Assembly: GCA_038231395.1 (NCBI GenBank)
Contig: JBBRLL010000007.1
Coordinates: 44,382 to 108,381 of the forward strand
Direction of reading: 5' to 3'
DNA from: Stagnihabitans sp038231395
GTDB taxonomy: Bacteria > Pseudomonadota > Alphaproteobacteria > Rhodobacterales > Rhodobacteraceae
DNA length: 64,000 bases
In this document: in pieces, positions 34,078 to 41,925 of the stretch
Layout of the letters: each line of letters begins with the position of its first letter
Position numbering within the stretch: the stretch's first letter is position 1
Made by a program: the position numbers and the translations under genes
Notes under the pieces: model-generated
What the model was told of the DNA's origin: nothing
What the model saw: only the letters and a program-made list of their open reading frames with translations
Databases searched by the model: none

Positions 34078-34736
34078 TAGCGGGTCACCTCGCCCAGCCG
34101 GCGTTTCACATAAGTTGTGACAGTGTTGATCATCGGCTTCATATGGGCTTCTTCGTCCTTGAAGAAGTGGTCAGCGCCTTCGATCTGGTCATGGGTGATC
34201 GTGATGCCCTTTTGCTCATGCAGTTTGTTGACCAGCGTCAAGGTGTCCTTCGGCGGGGCCACTTTGTCAGCGGTGCCGTTGATGATCAGACCAGAGGCGG
34301 GGCAGGGCGCCAGAAAGCTGAAATCATAGAGATTGGCCGGGGGGGAGACGGAGATAAAGCCGGTGATCTCGGGCCGCCGCATCAAAAGCTGCATGCCGAT
34401 CCACGCGCCAAACGAAAATCCGGCAACCCAGCAATGTTTCGCGTTCTGGTTCATGGTTTGCAGGTAATCCAGCGCCGAAGCCGCGTCCGACAACTCGCCA
34501 ATGCCCAGATCATACTCGCCCTGACTGCGCCCGACGCCGCGGAAGTTGAACCGCAGGACAGAGAAGCCAAGGTTGTAAAAGGCATAATGCAGGTTATACA
34601 CCACCTTGTTGTTCATCGTGCCCCCATAGTTTGGGTGCGGATGCAGAACGATGGCAATCGGCGCGTCGCGGTCCTTTTGCGGGTGATAACGGCCTTCAAG
34701 ACGCCCCTCGGGGCCTGCAAAGATAACTTCGGGCAT
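34077..34736 (-). CDS. Alpha/beta hydrolase (dienelactone-hydrolase-like)
   Basis: A 219-residue hydrolase. The N-terminal segment IAIVLHPHPNYGGTMNN (27-43) contains the HPHP motif of the family. The nucleophile is Ser108 in AGFSFGA (105-111), with Asp157 in NGTADKVAPP and His190 in EGADHFF completing the triad. It is cytoplasmic. The natural substrate is unknown; members of this family are found beside iscR in many Rhodobacteraceae. It is the first gene of a leftward three-gene set and is divergent from iscR with 166 bases between the starts. Confidence 0.87.
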   Translation of the reverse strand: MPEVIFAGPEGRLEGRYHPQKDRDAPIAIVLHPHPNYGGTMNNKVVYNLHYAFYNLGFSVLRFNFRGVGRSQGEYDLGIGELSDAASALDYLQTMNQNAKHCWVAGFSFGAWIGMQLLMRRPEITGFISVSPPANLYDFSFLAPCPASGLIINGTADKVAPPKDTLTLVNKLHEQKGITITHDQIEGADHFFKDEEAHMKPMINTVTTYVKRRLGEVTR

Positions 34737-34775
34737 TGTCCCTCGTCCAGTCAGGCCCCTGTCAGCTTCCGATTG

Positions 34776-34812
34776 TTGACAAAATCGGTCAGATAACTTA
34801 GAACCATTCCAA
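34776..34812 (+). promoter_or_regulatory. Promoter of the iscR-suf operon with overlapping palindrome
   Basis: TTGACA at 34776-34781 is followed 17 bases later by TAGAAC at 34799-34804, a plausible sigma-70 promoter directed toward iscR. The -10 region is embedded in TTAGAACCATTCCAA (34798-34812), a near-palindrome with arms TTAGAA/TTCCAA and three central bases. It is well placed to be a repressor site for IscR (the so-called Iron-Rhodo-box type of site), but I cannot confirm the consensus. Confidence 0.5.
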
Positions 34813-34902
34813 AGGCAGCCCAGTGCCGCCTTCTCGTTCCGGTTTCAGGTAATGGCCGGGGCGGCTCACGTCAATGGGAATGCCACGCATGGGAACGCAG
34901 AG

Positions 34903-35379
34903 ATGAAGCTGTCCACCAAAGGGCGCTATGCGATGGTGGCTTTGGCCGATCTGGCGCTGGCCGAGGCCAAGCCTAACAAGGGGGATGAGCTGATGTCCTT
35001 GGCAGAGATTGCCAAGCGGCAGGACATTTCTTTGCCCTATCTGGAGCAGTTGTTTGTGAAACTGCGGCGCTGCGGATTGGTAGAGGCCGTCCGTGGCCCG
35101 GGTGGCGGCTACAAACTGGCTCGGCCGCCCGCCGAGATCCGGGTGTCAGAGATTTTGACGGCGGTGGAGGAGAATGTCGACGCAATGCATGCCGGAGCAG
35201 GGGCGTCGGGCGGCGTATCCGGAACCCGCGCACAAAGCCTGACCAACCGGCTGTGGGAGGGGCTTTCGGCCAATGTCTATGTGTTTCTGCACCAGACCCG
35301 GCTGTCCGACGTGATCCGCAACGAGATGCAGCCTTGTCCGGCGGTTCCGGCGTTGTTTGCGGTGGTGGATGAAGACTGA
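34903..35379 (+). CDS. iscR: Rrf2-family iron-sulfur regulator IscR without the standard cluster cysteines
   Basis: A DNA-binding regulator of 158 residues heading the suf operon. The winged helix is MKLSTKGRYAMVALADLAL, then ISLPYLEQLFVKLRRCGLVEAVRGPGGGY (42-70), typical of IscR. In E. coli three cysteines near residues 92-104 and a His bind a 2Fe-2S cluster; here the equivalent region is ENVDAMHAGAGASGGVSGTR (90-109) with none. Only Cys57 and Cys145 exist. Rhodobacter sphaeroides IscR also lacks the three cysteines and is still an iron-sulfur-dependent repressor. The ATG at 34903 is the family start; an open frame continues 17 codons upstream. Confidence 0.92.
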   Translation: MKLSTKGRYAMVALADLALAEAKPNKGDELMSLAEIAKRQDISLPYLEQLFVKLRRCGLVEAVRGPGGGYKLARPPAEIRVSEILTAVEENVDAMHAGAGASGGVSGTRAQSLTNRLWEGLSANVYVFLHQTRLSDVIRNEMQPCPAVPALFAVVDED

Positions 35380-35431
35380 TGGCTGGGGCATTTCCACTCC
35401 CAGACCCCGGAGGATATTTGGGCGGGGATGA

Positions 35432-36478
35432 ATGAGTAACAGAACCTATCTGGATTGGAACGCTACAACCCCGCTGCGGGCTGAAGCGCGGGAGGCGATG
35501 ATTGCGGCGATGGACGTCATCGGCAATCCATCCTCGGTGCATGGCGAGGGGCGGGCGGCGAAGGCATTGATCGAGCGGGCGCGAGGCCGGGTGGCTGGGG
35601 CTTTGGGGGCGGAGGGGGCGGATATCGTCTTCACTTCTGGTGCGACCGAGGCCGCCGCAATGGCCTGCGCGGGTCGGGGTTTGCACTGTGCGGGGGTGGA
35701 GCACGATGCAGTTTCAGCCTGGTGTACGCAGGATCTGAAGGTTGAAGCCTCGGGCCGGGTCATTGTGCCCGAACCGGGTGCTGCTGCCATGCAGTTGGCC
35801 AATTCGGAAACCGGCGTGCTTCAGGATTTGCCCGAAGGGTTGGCGGTATCGGACCTGACGCAGGCGTTTGGCAAGGTGCCTTTGGCGTTCAACTGGCTCG
35901 GCTGCCAGACGGGGCTTGTGTCAGCGCACAAGCTGGGCGGACCCAAAGGCATCGGCGCTTTGGTTTTGCGGCGTGGCGTGGATTTTGAACCGGTGCTGAA
36001 GGGCGGCGGGCAGGAAATGGGGCGGCGGGCCGGCACGGAAAATCTGGTCGGCATCGCGGGTTTCGGGGCGGCGGCTGAGGCTGCGGCGCGAGATTTGGCG
36101 GATGGGGTCTGGGACCAGGTGGCCGAACTTAGAAATACTCTAAATCAGGCGTTGTCCTCGGACGGAATTAATACTATTTCTGTCGGGAATAGGGTTGCGC
36201 GGCTGCCGAACACCCTGTGCCTGATCGCCCCGCACTGGAAAGGCGAAACTCAGGTGATGGCGATGGACCTTGCGGGCTTTGCCATTTCGGCGGGGTCTGC
36301 CTGTTCCAGCGGCAAAGTGAAGGCCAGCCGTGTCTTGACGGCGATGGGGTTTGATGCGGGTTTGGCGGGGCAGGCGATCCGGATTTCGCTGGGGCCCGAG
36401 ACGACTGAAGAAGAGGTCCTGCGCTTTGCCGAAGTGTGGGTCCGGGAATACAAGCGCATCCTGAGCCGTTTGGTTTGA
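35432..36478 (+). CDS. Cysteine desulfurase, NifS/IscS class
   Basis: A PLP enzyme that removes sulfur from cysteine for Fe-S assembly. It has 348 residues, about 50 shorter than IscS. TYLDWNATTPLR (5-16) is the start signature. The PLP lysine is Lys167 in SAHKLGGPKG and the catalytic cysteine is Cys291 in SAGSACSSGKVK. TSGATEAAAMA is the PLP phosphate region. This is the group-I loop, distinct from the group-II SufS encoded at the end of the same operon. The short length comes from a compact middle region, not from a visible frameshift. The start ATG is preceded by GGCGGGG. Confidence 0.92.
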   Translation: MSNRTYLDWNATTPLRAEAREAMIAAMDVIGNPSSVHGEGRAAKALIERARGRVAGALGAEGADIVFTSGATEAAAMACAGRGLHCAGVEHDAVSAWCTQDLKVEASGRVIVPEPGAAAMQLANSETGVLQDLPEGLAVSDLTQAFGKVPLAFNWLGCQTGLVSAHKLGGPKGIGALVLRRGVDFEPVLKGGGQEMGRRAGTENLVGIAGFGAAAEAAARDLADGVWDQVAELRNTLNQALSSDGINTISVGNRVARLPNTLCLIAPHWKGETQVMAMDLAGFAISAGSACSSGKVKASRVLTAMGFDAGLAGQAIRISLGPETTEEEVLRFAEVWVREYKRILSRLV

Positions 36479-36534
36479 CGCGGGGATTGCATGAGGATCG
36501 GGTCGCAAGACCTTGGTGTTGAAGGATAAAGATC

Positions 36535-38040
36535 ATGACCGAAGTCGAGTTGGAAGTCCGCGAAGGGGTGGACCGCGAAACGATCAAAACGGTCGCCTCG
36601 ATGGGCGCCTACAAATACGGCTGGGCGACAGAGATTGAAACGGATTACGCGCCCAAAGGTCTGTCGGAAGATATCGTCCGGCTGATCAGCGAGAAGAATG
36701 GCGAGCCGACGTGGTTGCTGGACTGGCGTCTTGCCGCTTACCGGCGCTGGCTGGGGATGGAGGAGCCGCATTGGGCAATGCTCCACTATCCGGCCATCGA
36801 CTATCAGGATCAGTTTTACTACGCCAAACCCAAAAGCATGGCGGTGAAGCCAAAGTCGTTGGACGAGGTGGACCCAAAGCTGTTGGCCACCTACAAAAAG
36901 CTTGGCATCCCCTTGAAAGAGCAGGCTTTGCTGGCCGGGGTCGAGGCGCCGGAAGGCGAACGTCGGGTGGCGGTGGACGCGGTGTTTGACAGCGTTTCGG
37001 TCGGCACCACCTTCAAGGCCGAACTGGCCAAGGCCGGGGTGATCTTTTGTTCGATCTCCGAAGCGGTGAAAGACCATCCCGATCTGGTCCGCAAGTATCT
37101 GGGCTCTGTGGTGCCGCCCACCGACAATTTCTTCGCCACGCTGAATTCTGCGGTCTTTTCGGACGGCTCTTTCGTCTATATCCCGCCCGGCACTCGCTGC
37201 CCGATGGAGCTTTCGACCTATTTCCGCATCAATGCCGAGAATACCGGGCAGTTTGAGCGGACGCTGATCATCTGCGACCGCGGCGCCTACGTCAGCTACC
37301 TTGAGGGATGCACGGCCCCCAAGCGTGACTCCCACCAACTGCACGCGGCGGTGGTGGAACTGGTGATCCTTGAAGACGCCGAGGTCAAATATTCGACGGT
37401 GCAGAACTGGTATCCCGGCGACGAAAACGGCAAGGGCGGCATCTATAACTTTGTGACCAAGCGGGCCGATTGCCGGGAGGCGCGGGCCAAAGTGATGTGG
37501 ACTCAGGTGGAAACCGGGTCTGCGATCACCTGGAAATACCCGTCCTGCATCCTGCGCGGGGATGACTCACAAGGGGAGTTCTACTCGATCGCCATCGCCA
37601 ACAACCATCAGCAGGCCGATACCGGCACCAAGATGATCCATCTGGGCAAGCGCACGAAATCCCGCATCGTCTCAAAGGGCATTTCTGCGGGTCATGCCCA
37701 GAACACCTATCGCGGCCTTGTCAGCATGCACCCAAAAGCCACCGACAGCCGCAACTACACCCAATGCGACAGTCTGCTGATCGGCGACAAATGTGGGGCG
37801 CACACCGTGCCTTATATTGAGGTGAAGAACAGCTCCTCTCGGGTGGAACATGAGGCGACCACGTCGAAGGTGGACGAGGATCAACTGTTCTATTGCCGTT
37901 CGCGCGGGATGGACGAGGAGGAGGCCGTGGCGCTGGTGGTGAACGGTTTCTGCAAGGAAGTTTTGCAAGCCCTGCCGATGGAGTTTGCCATGGAGGCGCA
38001 AAGCCTTGTGGCGATTTCCCTTGAAGGTTCAGTGGGCTGA
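36535..38040 (+). CDS. sufB: Fe-S cluster assembly scaffold SufB
   Basis: The main scaffold subunit of the SufBC2D complex, on which Fe-S clusters are assembled. The 501 residues include RDSHQLHAAVVELVILEDAEVKYSTVQNW, a segment of the beta-helix core, the conserved GRTKSRIVSKGIS-like segment (KRTKSRIVSKGISAG), and the conserved C-terminal cysteine and histidine residues (NYTQCDSLLIGDKCGAHTVPYIE). FYCRSRGMDEEEA is the family C-terminal signature. No missing parts are seen. It follows the NifS-like gene by 56 bases and is separated from sufC by an uncharacterised membrane gene. Confidence 0.97.
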   Translation: MTEVELEVREGVDRETIKTVASMGAYKYGWATEIETDYAPKGLSEDIVRLISEKNGEPTWLLDWRLAAYRRWLGMEEPHWAMLHYPAIDYQDQFYYAKPKSMAVKPKSLDEVDPKLLATYKKLGIPLKEQALLAGVEAPEGERRVAVDAVFDSVSVGTTFKAELAKAGVIFCSISEAVKDHPDLVRKYLGSVVPPTDNFFATLNSAVFSDGSFVYIPPGTRCPMELSTYFRINAENTGQFERTLIICDRGAYVSYLEGCTAPKRDSHQLHAAVVELVILEDAEVKYSTVQNWYPGDENGKGGIYNFVTKRADCREARAKVMWTQVETGSAITWKYPSCILRGDDSQGEFYSIAIANNHQQADTGTKMIHLGKRTKSRIVSKGISAGHAQNTYRGLVSMHPKATDSRNYTQCDSLLIGDKCGAHTVPYIEVKNSSSRVEHEATTSKVDEDQLFYCRSRGMDEEEAVALVVNGFCKEVLQALPMEFAMEAQSLVAISLEGSVG

Positions 38041-38133
38041 GCGTTATTTTGCACGATTTTGCACCAATCCTTGCTCAATTTGGCCCTAGTTCTGCGGTCT
38101 GCTCCCGGTTGCTCGAAGGGGGACAAGGCACAG

Positions 38134-38676
38134 ATGTCGGCGGTGTTGAACAAGCAAAACGACTTTGCCCTTCGATTGGAACGGATCGCGTCGGCATCCC
38201 GCGCCCGTACGCAGCGCGTATTCGTGGGCGAGGACGAAAGCTACGTCGTGCCGCGCCACGAGTGGAAGCACAAGGCCTCTGGCGCGACGACCGCGCTTGG
38301 CAATGCAATGTATCCGCTGTCGTTGGTTCTGGCGGTCGTGGTCGGGATTGTGGCACATGGCGTGACGATGGTTGCGCGCTATTACATCGATGGTTTGCCG
38401 GACTGGAATGCCAACCCGAACATCGAGATGTTCAAGCAACTGGTGATGGCCTACGTGCTGGCGATGGTGGTGGGCTATCTGATCGGTTTGCGCAGTTCGA
38501 CGCTGACCGCCTTGAAAGTGCTGGGATGCGCCTTGGGCGTTTTGGCGTTCCACAATGCGGTTCACATGTATCCCGACCTCTTCGCGAAGCTGACCTCGCA
38601 GTTGTGGGTGGCGCAAATGATCGCCCATACCAAGGCGCATTCGCTGCTGTTTCGCGGGATCAGCTTCATCCTTTAA
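38134..38676 (+). CDS. Uncharacterised membrane protein in the suf operon
   Basis: A 180-residue protein, from the ATG at 38134. The N-terminal half (about 1-55) is soluble and basic (LERIASASRARTQ, PRHEWKHKAS). Three hydrophobic segments follow: about 58-80 (MYPLSLVLAVVVGIVAHGV), 106-122 (LVMAYVLAMVVGYLIGL) and 126-142 (LTALKVLGCALGVLAF). No enzyme motif or cysteine pattern is seen. It lies 93 bases after sufB and 141 before sufC on the same strand, so it is probably part of the operon. An upstream ATG at 38059 is in frame but begins with non-conserved sequence. Function unknown. Confidence 0.72.
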   Translation: MSAVLNKQNDFALRLERIASASRARTQRVFVGEDESYVVPRHEWKHKASGATTALGNAMYPLSLVLAVVVGIVAHGVTMVARYYIDGLPDWNANPNIEMFKQLVMAYVLAMVVGYLIGLRSSTLTALKVLGCALGVLAFHNAVHMYPDLFAKLTSQLWVAQMIAHTKAHSLLFRGISFIL

Positions 38677-38817
38677 GGTCCTGCTCTTGTGGCCGTGCCG
38701 TGAAAAGCGGTTTATCCCCGTCCATCGCAAATTGCGCCGGTGTCGCGGAAGGGCGCCTTTGTCGCTGTCCCTTTAATGCCCGGCCTGTAAACTCACGCCC
38801 GACAGAAAGCCAGAAAA

Positions 38818-39588
38818 ATGCTTGAAATCAAAAACCTGCACGTAAAACTTGAGACGGAGGACAAGCAAATCCTCAAAGGCGTTGATCTGGTCATTGGTGC
38901 GGGCGAAGTGCATGCCATCATGGGGCCGAACGGTTCGGGAAAATCGACGCTGTCTTACGTTTTGGCAGGGCGTGAGGGGTACGAGGTTACCGCAGGTTCC
39001 GCCACTTTGAACAATGCCGACCTTTTGGCGATGGACCCCGAGGTGCGGGCGGCGCAGGGCCTGTTCCTCGCCTTCCAATACCCCGTCGAAATTCCCGGCG
39101 TTGGCAACATGAACTTCCTGCGCACCGCGCTGAACGCCCAACGGAAAACCCGGGGTGAACCAGAGATGTCCGCCGGCGATTTCCTCAAACTGGTGCGTGA
39201 AAAGGCGAAAGCCTTGCAGATTGACGCAGAGATGCTGAAACGTCCGGTCAACGTCGGCTTTTCGGGCGGTGAGAAGAAGCGCAACGAGATCCTGCAAATG
39301 GCCATGCTGGAACCCAAGATGTGCATCCTTGATGAGACGGATTCAGGGCTGGACGTCGACGCGATGAAGCTGGTCGCTGATGGCGTCAACGCGTTGCGCA
39401 GTGCCGGTCGGTCGTTTCTGGTGATCACCCATTACCAACGGCTTTTGGACCATATCAAACCAGATGTGGTGCACATCATGGCTGCTGGCCGCATTATCAA
39501 GACCGGCGGGCCAGAATTGGCCTTGGAGGTCGAGAACAACGGCTACGCCGATTTGCTGGCCGCCGATCTTGAGACTGGGGTAAAGTGA
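38818..39588 (+). CDS. sufC: Fe-S assembly ATPase SufC
   Basis: The ABC-type ATPase of the SufBC2D scaffold complex, cytoplasmic. The 256 residues carry Walker A GPNGSGKST (36-44), the ABC signature SGGEKKR, Walker B CILDETDSGLDVDAMK and the H-loop in VITHYQRLL, all typical of SufC. The length is standard. It begins after 141 bases of non-coding sequence and its stop overlaps the sufD start (TGATG). Confidence 0.98.
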   Translation: MLEIKNLHVKLETEDKQILKGVDLVIGAGEVHAIMGPNGSGKSTLSYVLAGREGYEVTAGSATLNNADLLAMDPEVRAAQGLFLAFQYPVEIPGVGNMNFLRTALNAQRKTRGEPEMSAGDFLKLVREKAKALQIDAEMLKRPVNVGFSGGEKKRNEILQMAMLEPKMCILDETDSGLDVDAMKLVADGVNALRSAGRSFLVITHYQRLLDHIKPDVVHIMAAGRIIKTGGPELALEVENNGYADLLAADLETGVK

Positions 39589-40862
39589 TGGGTGCCACCT
39601 CTCCGAAGTCAGAGGCTTTGGCGGTGCGATTGGCCGCTTTGTCGCGGCCGGCTGGTCTGGAACACGCCCGCGAACAGGCCAAGGCGCGTCTGGTGGCGAT
39701 GGGTCTGCCCGGCAAACGCGATGAATACTGGCGCTATACCGATTCGGCCAGCCTGATTTCGGTTGATCCAACGCCTGCCGCCCTGTTTGACGCCAGCGAC
39801 GAAGCACCGTTGTTTGATGGGATTGACCGGGTGAAACTGGTCTTTACTGACGGAATTTTTGATGCGGCTGCTTCGGATGAACTGACTTTGGCGGGCGTGA
39901 AAATCACCCGTCTGTCAGATGCCCCGGCCGGCCATTGGGCCGAGGCAACCTACGGCGGATTGGAAGCCGCAGGCCAGGTGCCAGTGACGCGGCCTTTGGC
40001 TTGCCTCAACTCCGCCTACGCCACCGATGGTTTCTTGATCCATGTGACGGGAAAAGCCGCAAAGCCGATTTCGATTATTTATAACCATAGTTCAACCACT
40101 TCCGATGCGGTCCTGCATCACTACGTGAAGCTGGACCCCGGTGCCGAACTGACCCTGTTGGAAAATGGTCCCGGTGCCGCCCGGCTGTCTCAGGTGTTGG
40201 AGGTTGATGTCGCAGACGGTGCGATATTCCACCATATCCGTGCCCAGGGGCGCGATCCGCAGCGCCGCGCCATCACCCATATCTTTGCACGTCTTGGCGC
40301 CAATGCCGTTTTCAAATCCTTCACCCTGACCGCGAACGGCATCCTCACGCGCAACGAAGTGGTGATCGAGTTTTGCGGCCACGACGCCGTAGCCCATATC
40401 GCCGGCGCAGCGATGGGGGACGGCGCTTTCCACCACGACGACACGGTTTTCATCACCCATGGGGCAGAGCGGTGCGAAAGCCGGCAGGTCTTCAAAAAGG
40501 TGTTGAAACACGGCGCGGTAGGTGTTTTCCAAGGCAAAATCCTTGTAAAGAAAGGCGCGCAAAAGACCGATGGCTATCAGATTTCCCAAGCTTTGCTGTT
40601 GGACGATGACAGCCAGTTTCTTGCCAAACCAGAACTTGAAATCTACGCCGATGACGTGAAATGCAGCCATGGGTCAACTTCGGGAGCCATCGACGAGACG
40701 GCGCTGTTCTACCTGCGCTCGCGTGGCGTGCCGAAACGGGCTGCGCAAAGCCTGCTGGTGCTGGCTTTCCTCGCCGATGCGATTGCCGAGATTGCCGATG
40801 AGGCGATTGCCGAGGACATCCGCGCCCGGCTGGAAGGTTGGCTGGAAAGGCACGAAAACTGA
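39588..40862 (+). CDS. sufD: Fe-S cluster assembly protein SufD
   Basis: The SufB-related partner in the SufBC2D complex. With the ATG at 39588 it has 424 residues. The C-terminal signature ALFYLRSRGVPKRAAQSLLVLAFLADAI is diagnostic, together with FQGKILVKKGAQKTDGYQ and SHGSTSGAIDE. Fewer metal ligands are conserved than in SufB, as expected. GTG at 39585 is an alternative start; the ATG is favoured because it gives the TGATG overlap with sufC. The N-terminal portion diverges between species, which is normal for SufD. Confidence 0.95.
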   Translation: MGATSPKSEALAVRLAALSRPAGLEHAREQAKARLVAMGLPGKRDEYWRYTDSASLISVDPTPAALFDASDEAPLFDGIDRVKLVFTDGIFDAAASDELTLAGVKITRLSDAPAGHWAEATYGGLEAAGQVPVTRPLACLNSAYATDGFLIHVTGKAAKPISIIYNHSSTTSDAVLHHYVKLDPGAELTLLENGPGAARLSQVLEVDVADGAIFHHIRAQGRDPQRRAITHIFARLGANAVFKSFTLTANGILTRNEVVIEFCGHDAVAHIAGAAMGDGAFHHDDTVFITHGAERCESRQVFKKVLKHGAVGVFQGKILVKKGAQKTDGYQISQALLLDDDSQFLAKPELEIYADDVKCSHGSTSGAIDETALFYLRSRGVPKRAAQSLLVLAFLADAIAEIADEAIAEDIRARLEGWLERHEN

Positions 40863-41338
40863 TGGCACTGACCGCTGACATCGTGGAAAGCTGGGGCAAA
40901 CCCCGCAAAGTGATCCGCAGACTTCAGGCGAGGGGACGGTCGGAACCCTTTGCTTTCACATTTCTTTTCGTGTTTCTTTTGCTTGCGGTCGTCTCGGTTG
41001 CGCCCTTCCTGTCGCGTCAGGCGGCGTTGGATGGCAAACCCTTCCCGCCTTACCTGCTTGGTGCGTGTTTCGGTGCCGCAGCAGGCTTGCCATTCTTTTA
41101 TGCGTTGGCCGCAATCGGACATCTGGTTGCAAAACTGATGGGCGGAACGGGCGGCTTTTACGATGGGCGGCTGGCGCTGTTCTGGGCTTTGGCTTGCACC
41201 GCACCCGCCATGTTGGTTTACGGTCTGGTGCGCGCCTTTGCCGATGGCAGCGTCTCGGTGCCAATCCTTGGCGGACTGACTTTCCTTGCGTTCATAAGCC
41301 TTTACACGGTGATGTTGCGCGAGGTGGAGGGCCAATGA
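40862..41338 (+). CDS. Uncharacterised four-helix membrane protein, suf operon
   Basis: A 158-residue protein with four predicted membrane helices: about 30-49 (FAFTFLFVFLLLAVVSVAPFL), 64-88 (PYLLGACFGAAAGLPFFYALAA), 102-121 (LALFWALACTAPAMLVYGLV) and 129-148 (VPILGGLTFLAFISLYTVML). The N-terminus is soluble (TADIVESWGKPRKVIRRLQARG). It overlaps the sufD stop (TGATG) and the next gene starts inside its stop (ATGA), so it is translated in the suf operon. It resembles the next gene in layout and may be a diverged YIP1-like relative. Function unknown. Confidence 0.8.
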   Translation: MALTADIVESWGKPRKVIRRLQARGRSEPFAFTFLFVFLLLAVVSVAPFLSRQAALDGKPFPPYLLGACFGAAAGLPFFYALAAIGHLVAKLMGGTGGFYDGRLALFWALACTAPAMLVYGLVRAFADGSVSVPILGGLTFLAFISLYTVMLREVEGQ

Positions 41339-41925
41339 ACCTTACTCCACAAGGCGTTTTTCTCGCCGCGCGTGACACGTTGATCAACCCTCGCGCTGCC
41401 GCTGCGGAGATCATCGCGCTGCGTTTGAACGAGGTGGAGGGGTTTATGGCAATTGCTGTAACCGCCGCCGTCGCCACTCTGCTCACAGCGTTGATGCAGG
41501 GGGTTTTGGGCCCGGTCCCGGATCAGGCCATGCAGGACTTGTTCAACCGCCCCTTCGTTCTGGCGGTCAGCCAATTCAGTCTGATGGCGGTTGCTGCCTA
41601 CCTCATGTCGCGGGTTGGCCGGGCGTTCGGCGGCAATGGCACCATGGCGCAAGCGCTGTCACTGGTGGCCTGGCTGGAGGCCGTGTTGATCCTGCTGCAG
41701 TTGGCCGAGGTGTTGGTGATCCTGATCGTGCCCGTTCTTGCGCTACCGATAGGGCTTGCCTCGCTGTTCGCGTTTTTCTACCTGCTGACCCATTTTACGG
41801 CGGCGCTGAATGGATTTACCTCCCTGATCAAGACGTTTTTCGCCATCCTTGCAACCTCTGTCGTGCTGCTTCTTGTCACCAGCTTGGCCCTCGTGTTCAT
41901 CCTTCCGGTGCCCCCCCATGTATGA
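41335..41925 (+). CDS. YIP1-family membrane protein, suf operon
   Basis: A 196-residue integral membrane protein with five or so hydrophobic segments and the N-terminal pattern FLAARDTLINPRAAAAEIIAL common in bacterial Yip1-domain proteins. It overlaps its upstream neighbour (ATGA) and sufS by eight bases, so it belongs to the suf operon. Bacterial Yip1 proteins have no defined role. An association with SufBCD or sulfur transfer at the membrane can only be guessed. Confidence 0.82.
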   Translation: MNLTPQGVFLAARDTLINPRAAAAEIIALRLNEVEGFMAIAVTAAVATLLTALMQGVLGPVPDQAMQDLFNRPFVLAVSQFSLMAVAAYLMSRVGRAFGGNGTMAQALSLVAWLEAVLILLQLAEVLVILIVPVLALPIGLASLFAFFYLLTHFTAALNGFTSLIKTFFAILATSVVLLLVTSLALVFILPVPPHV

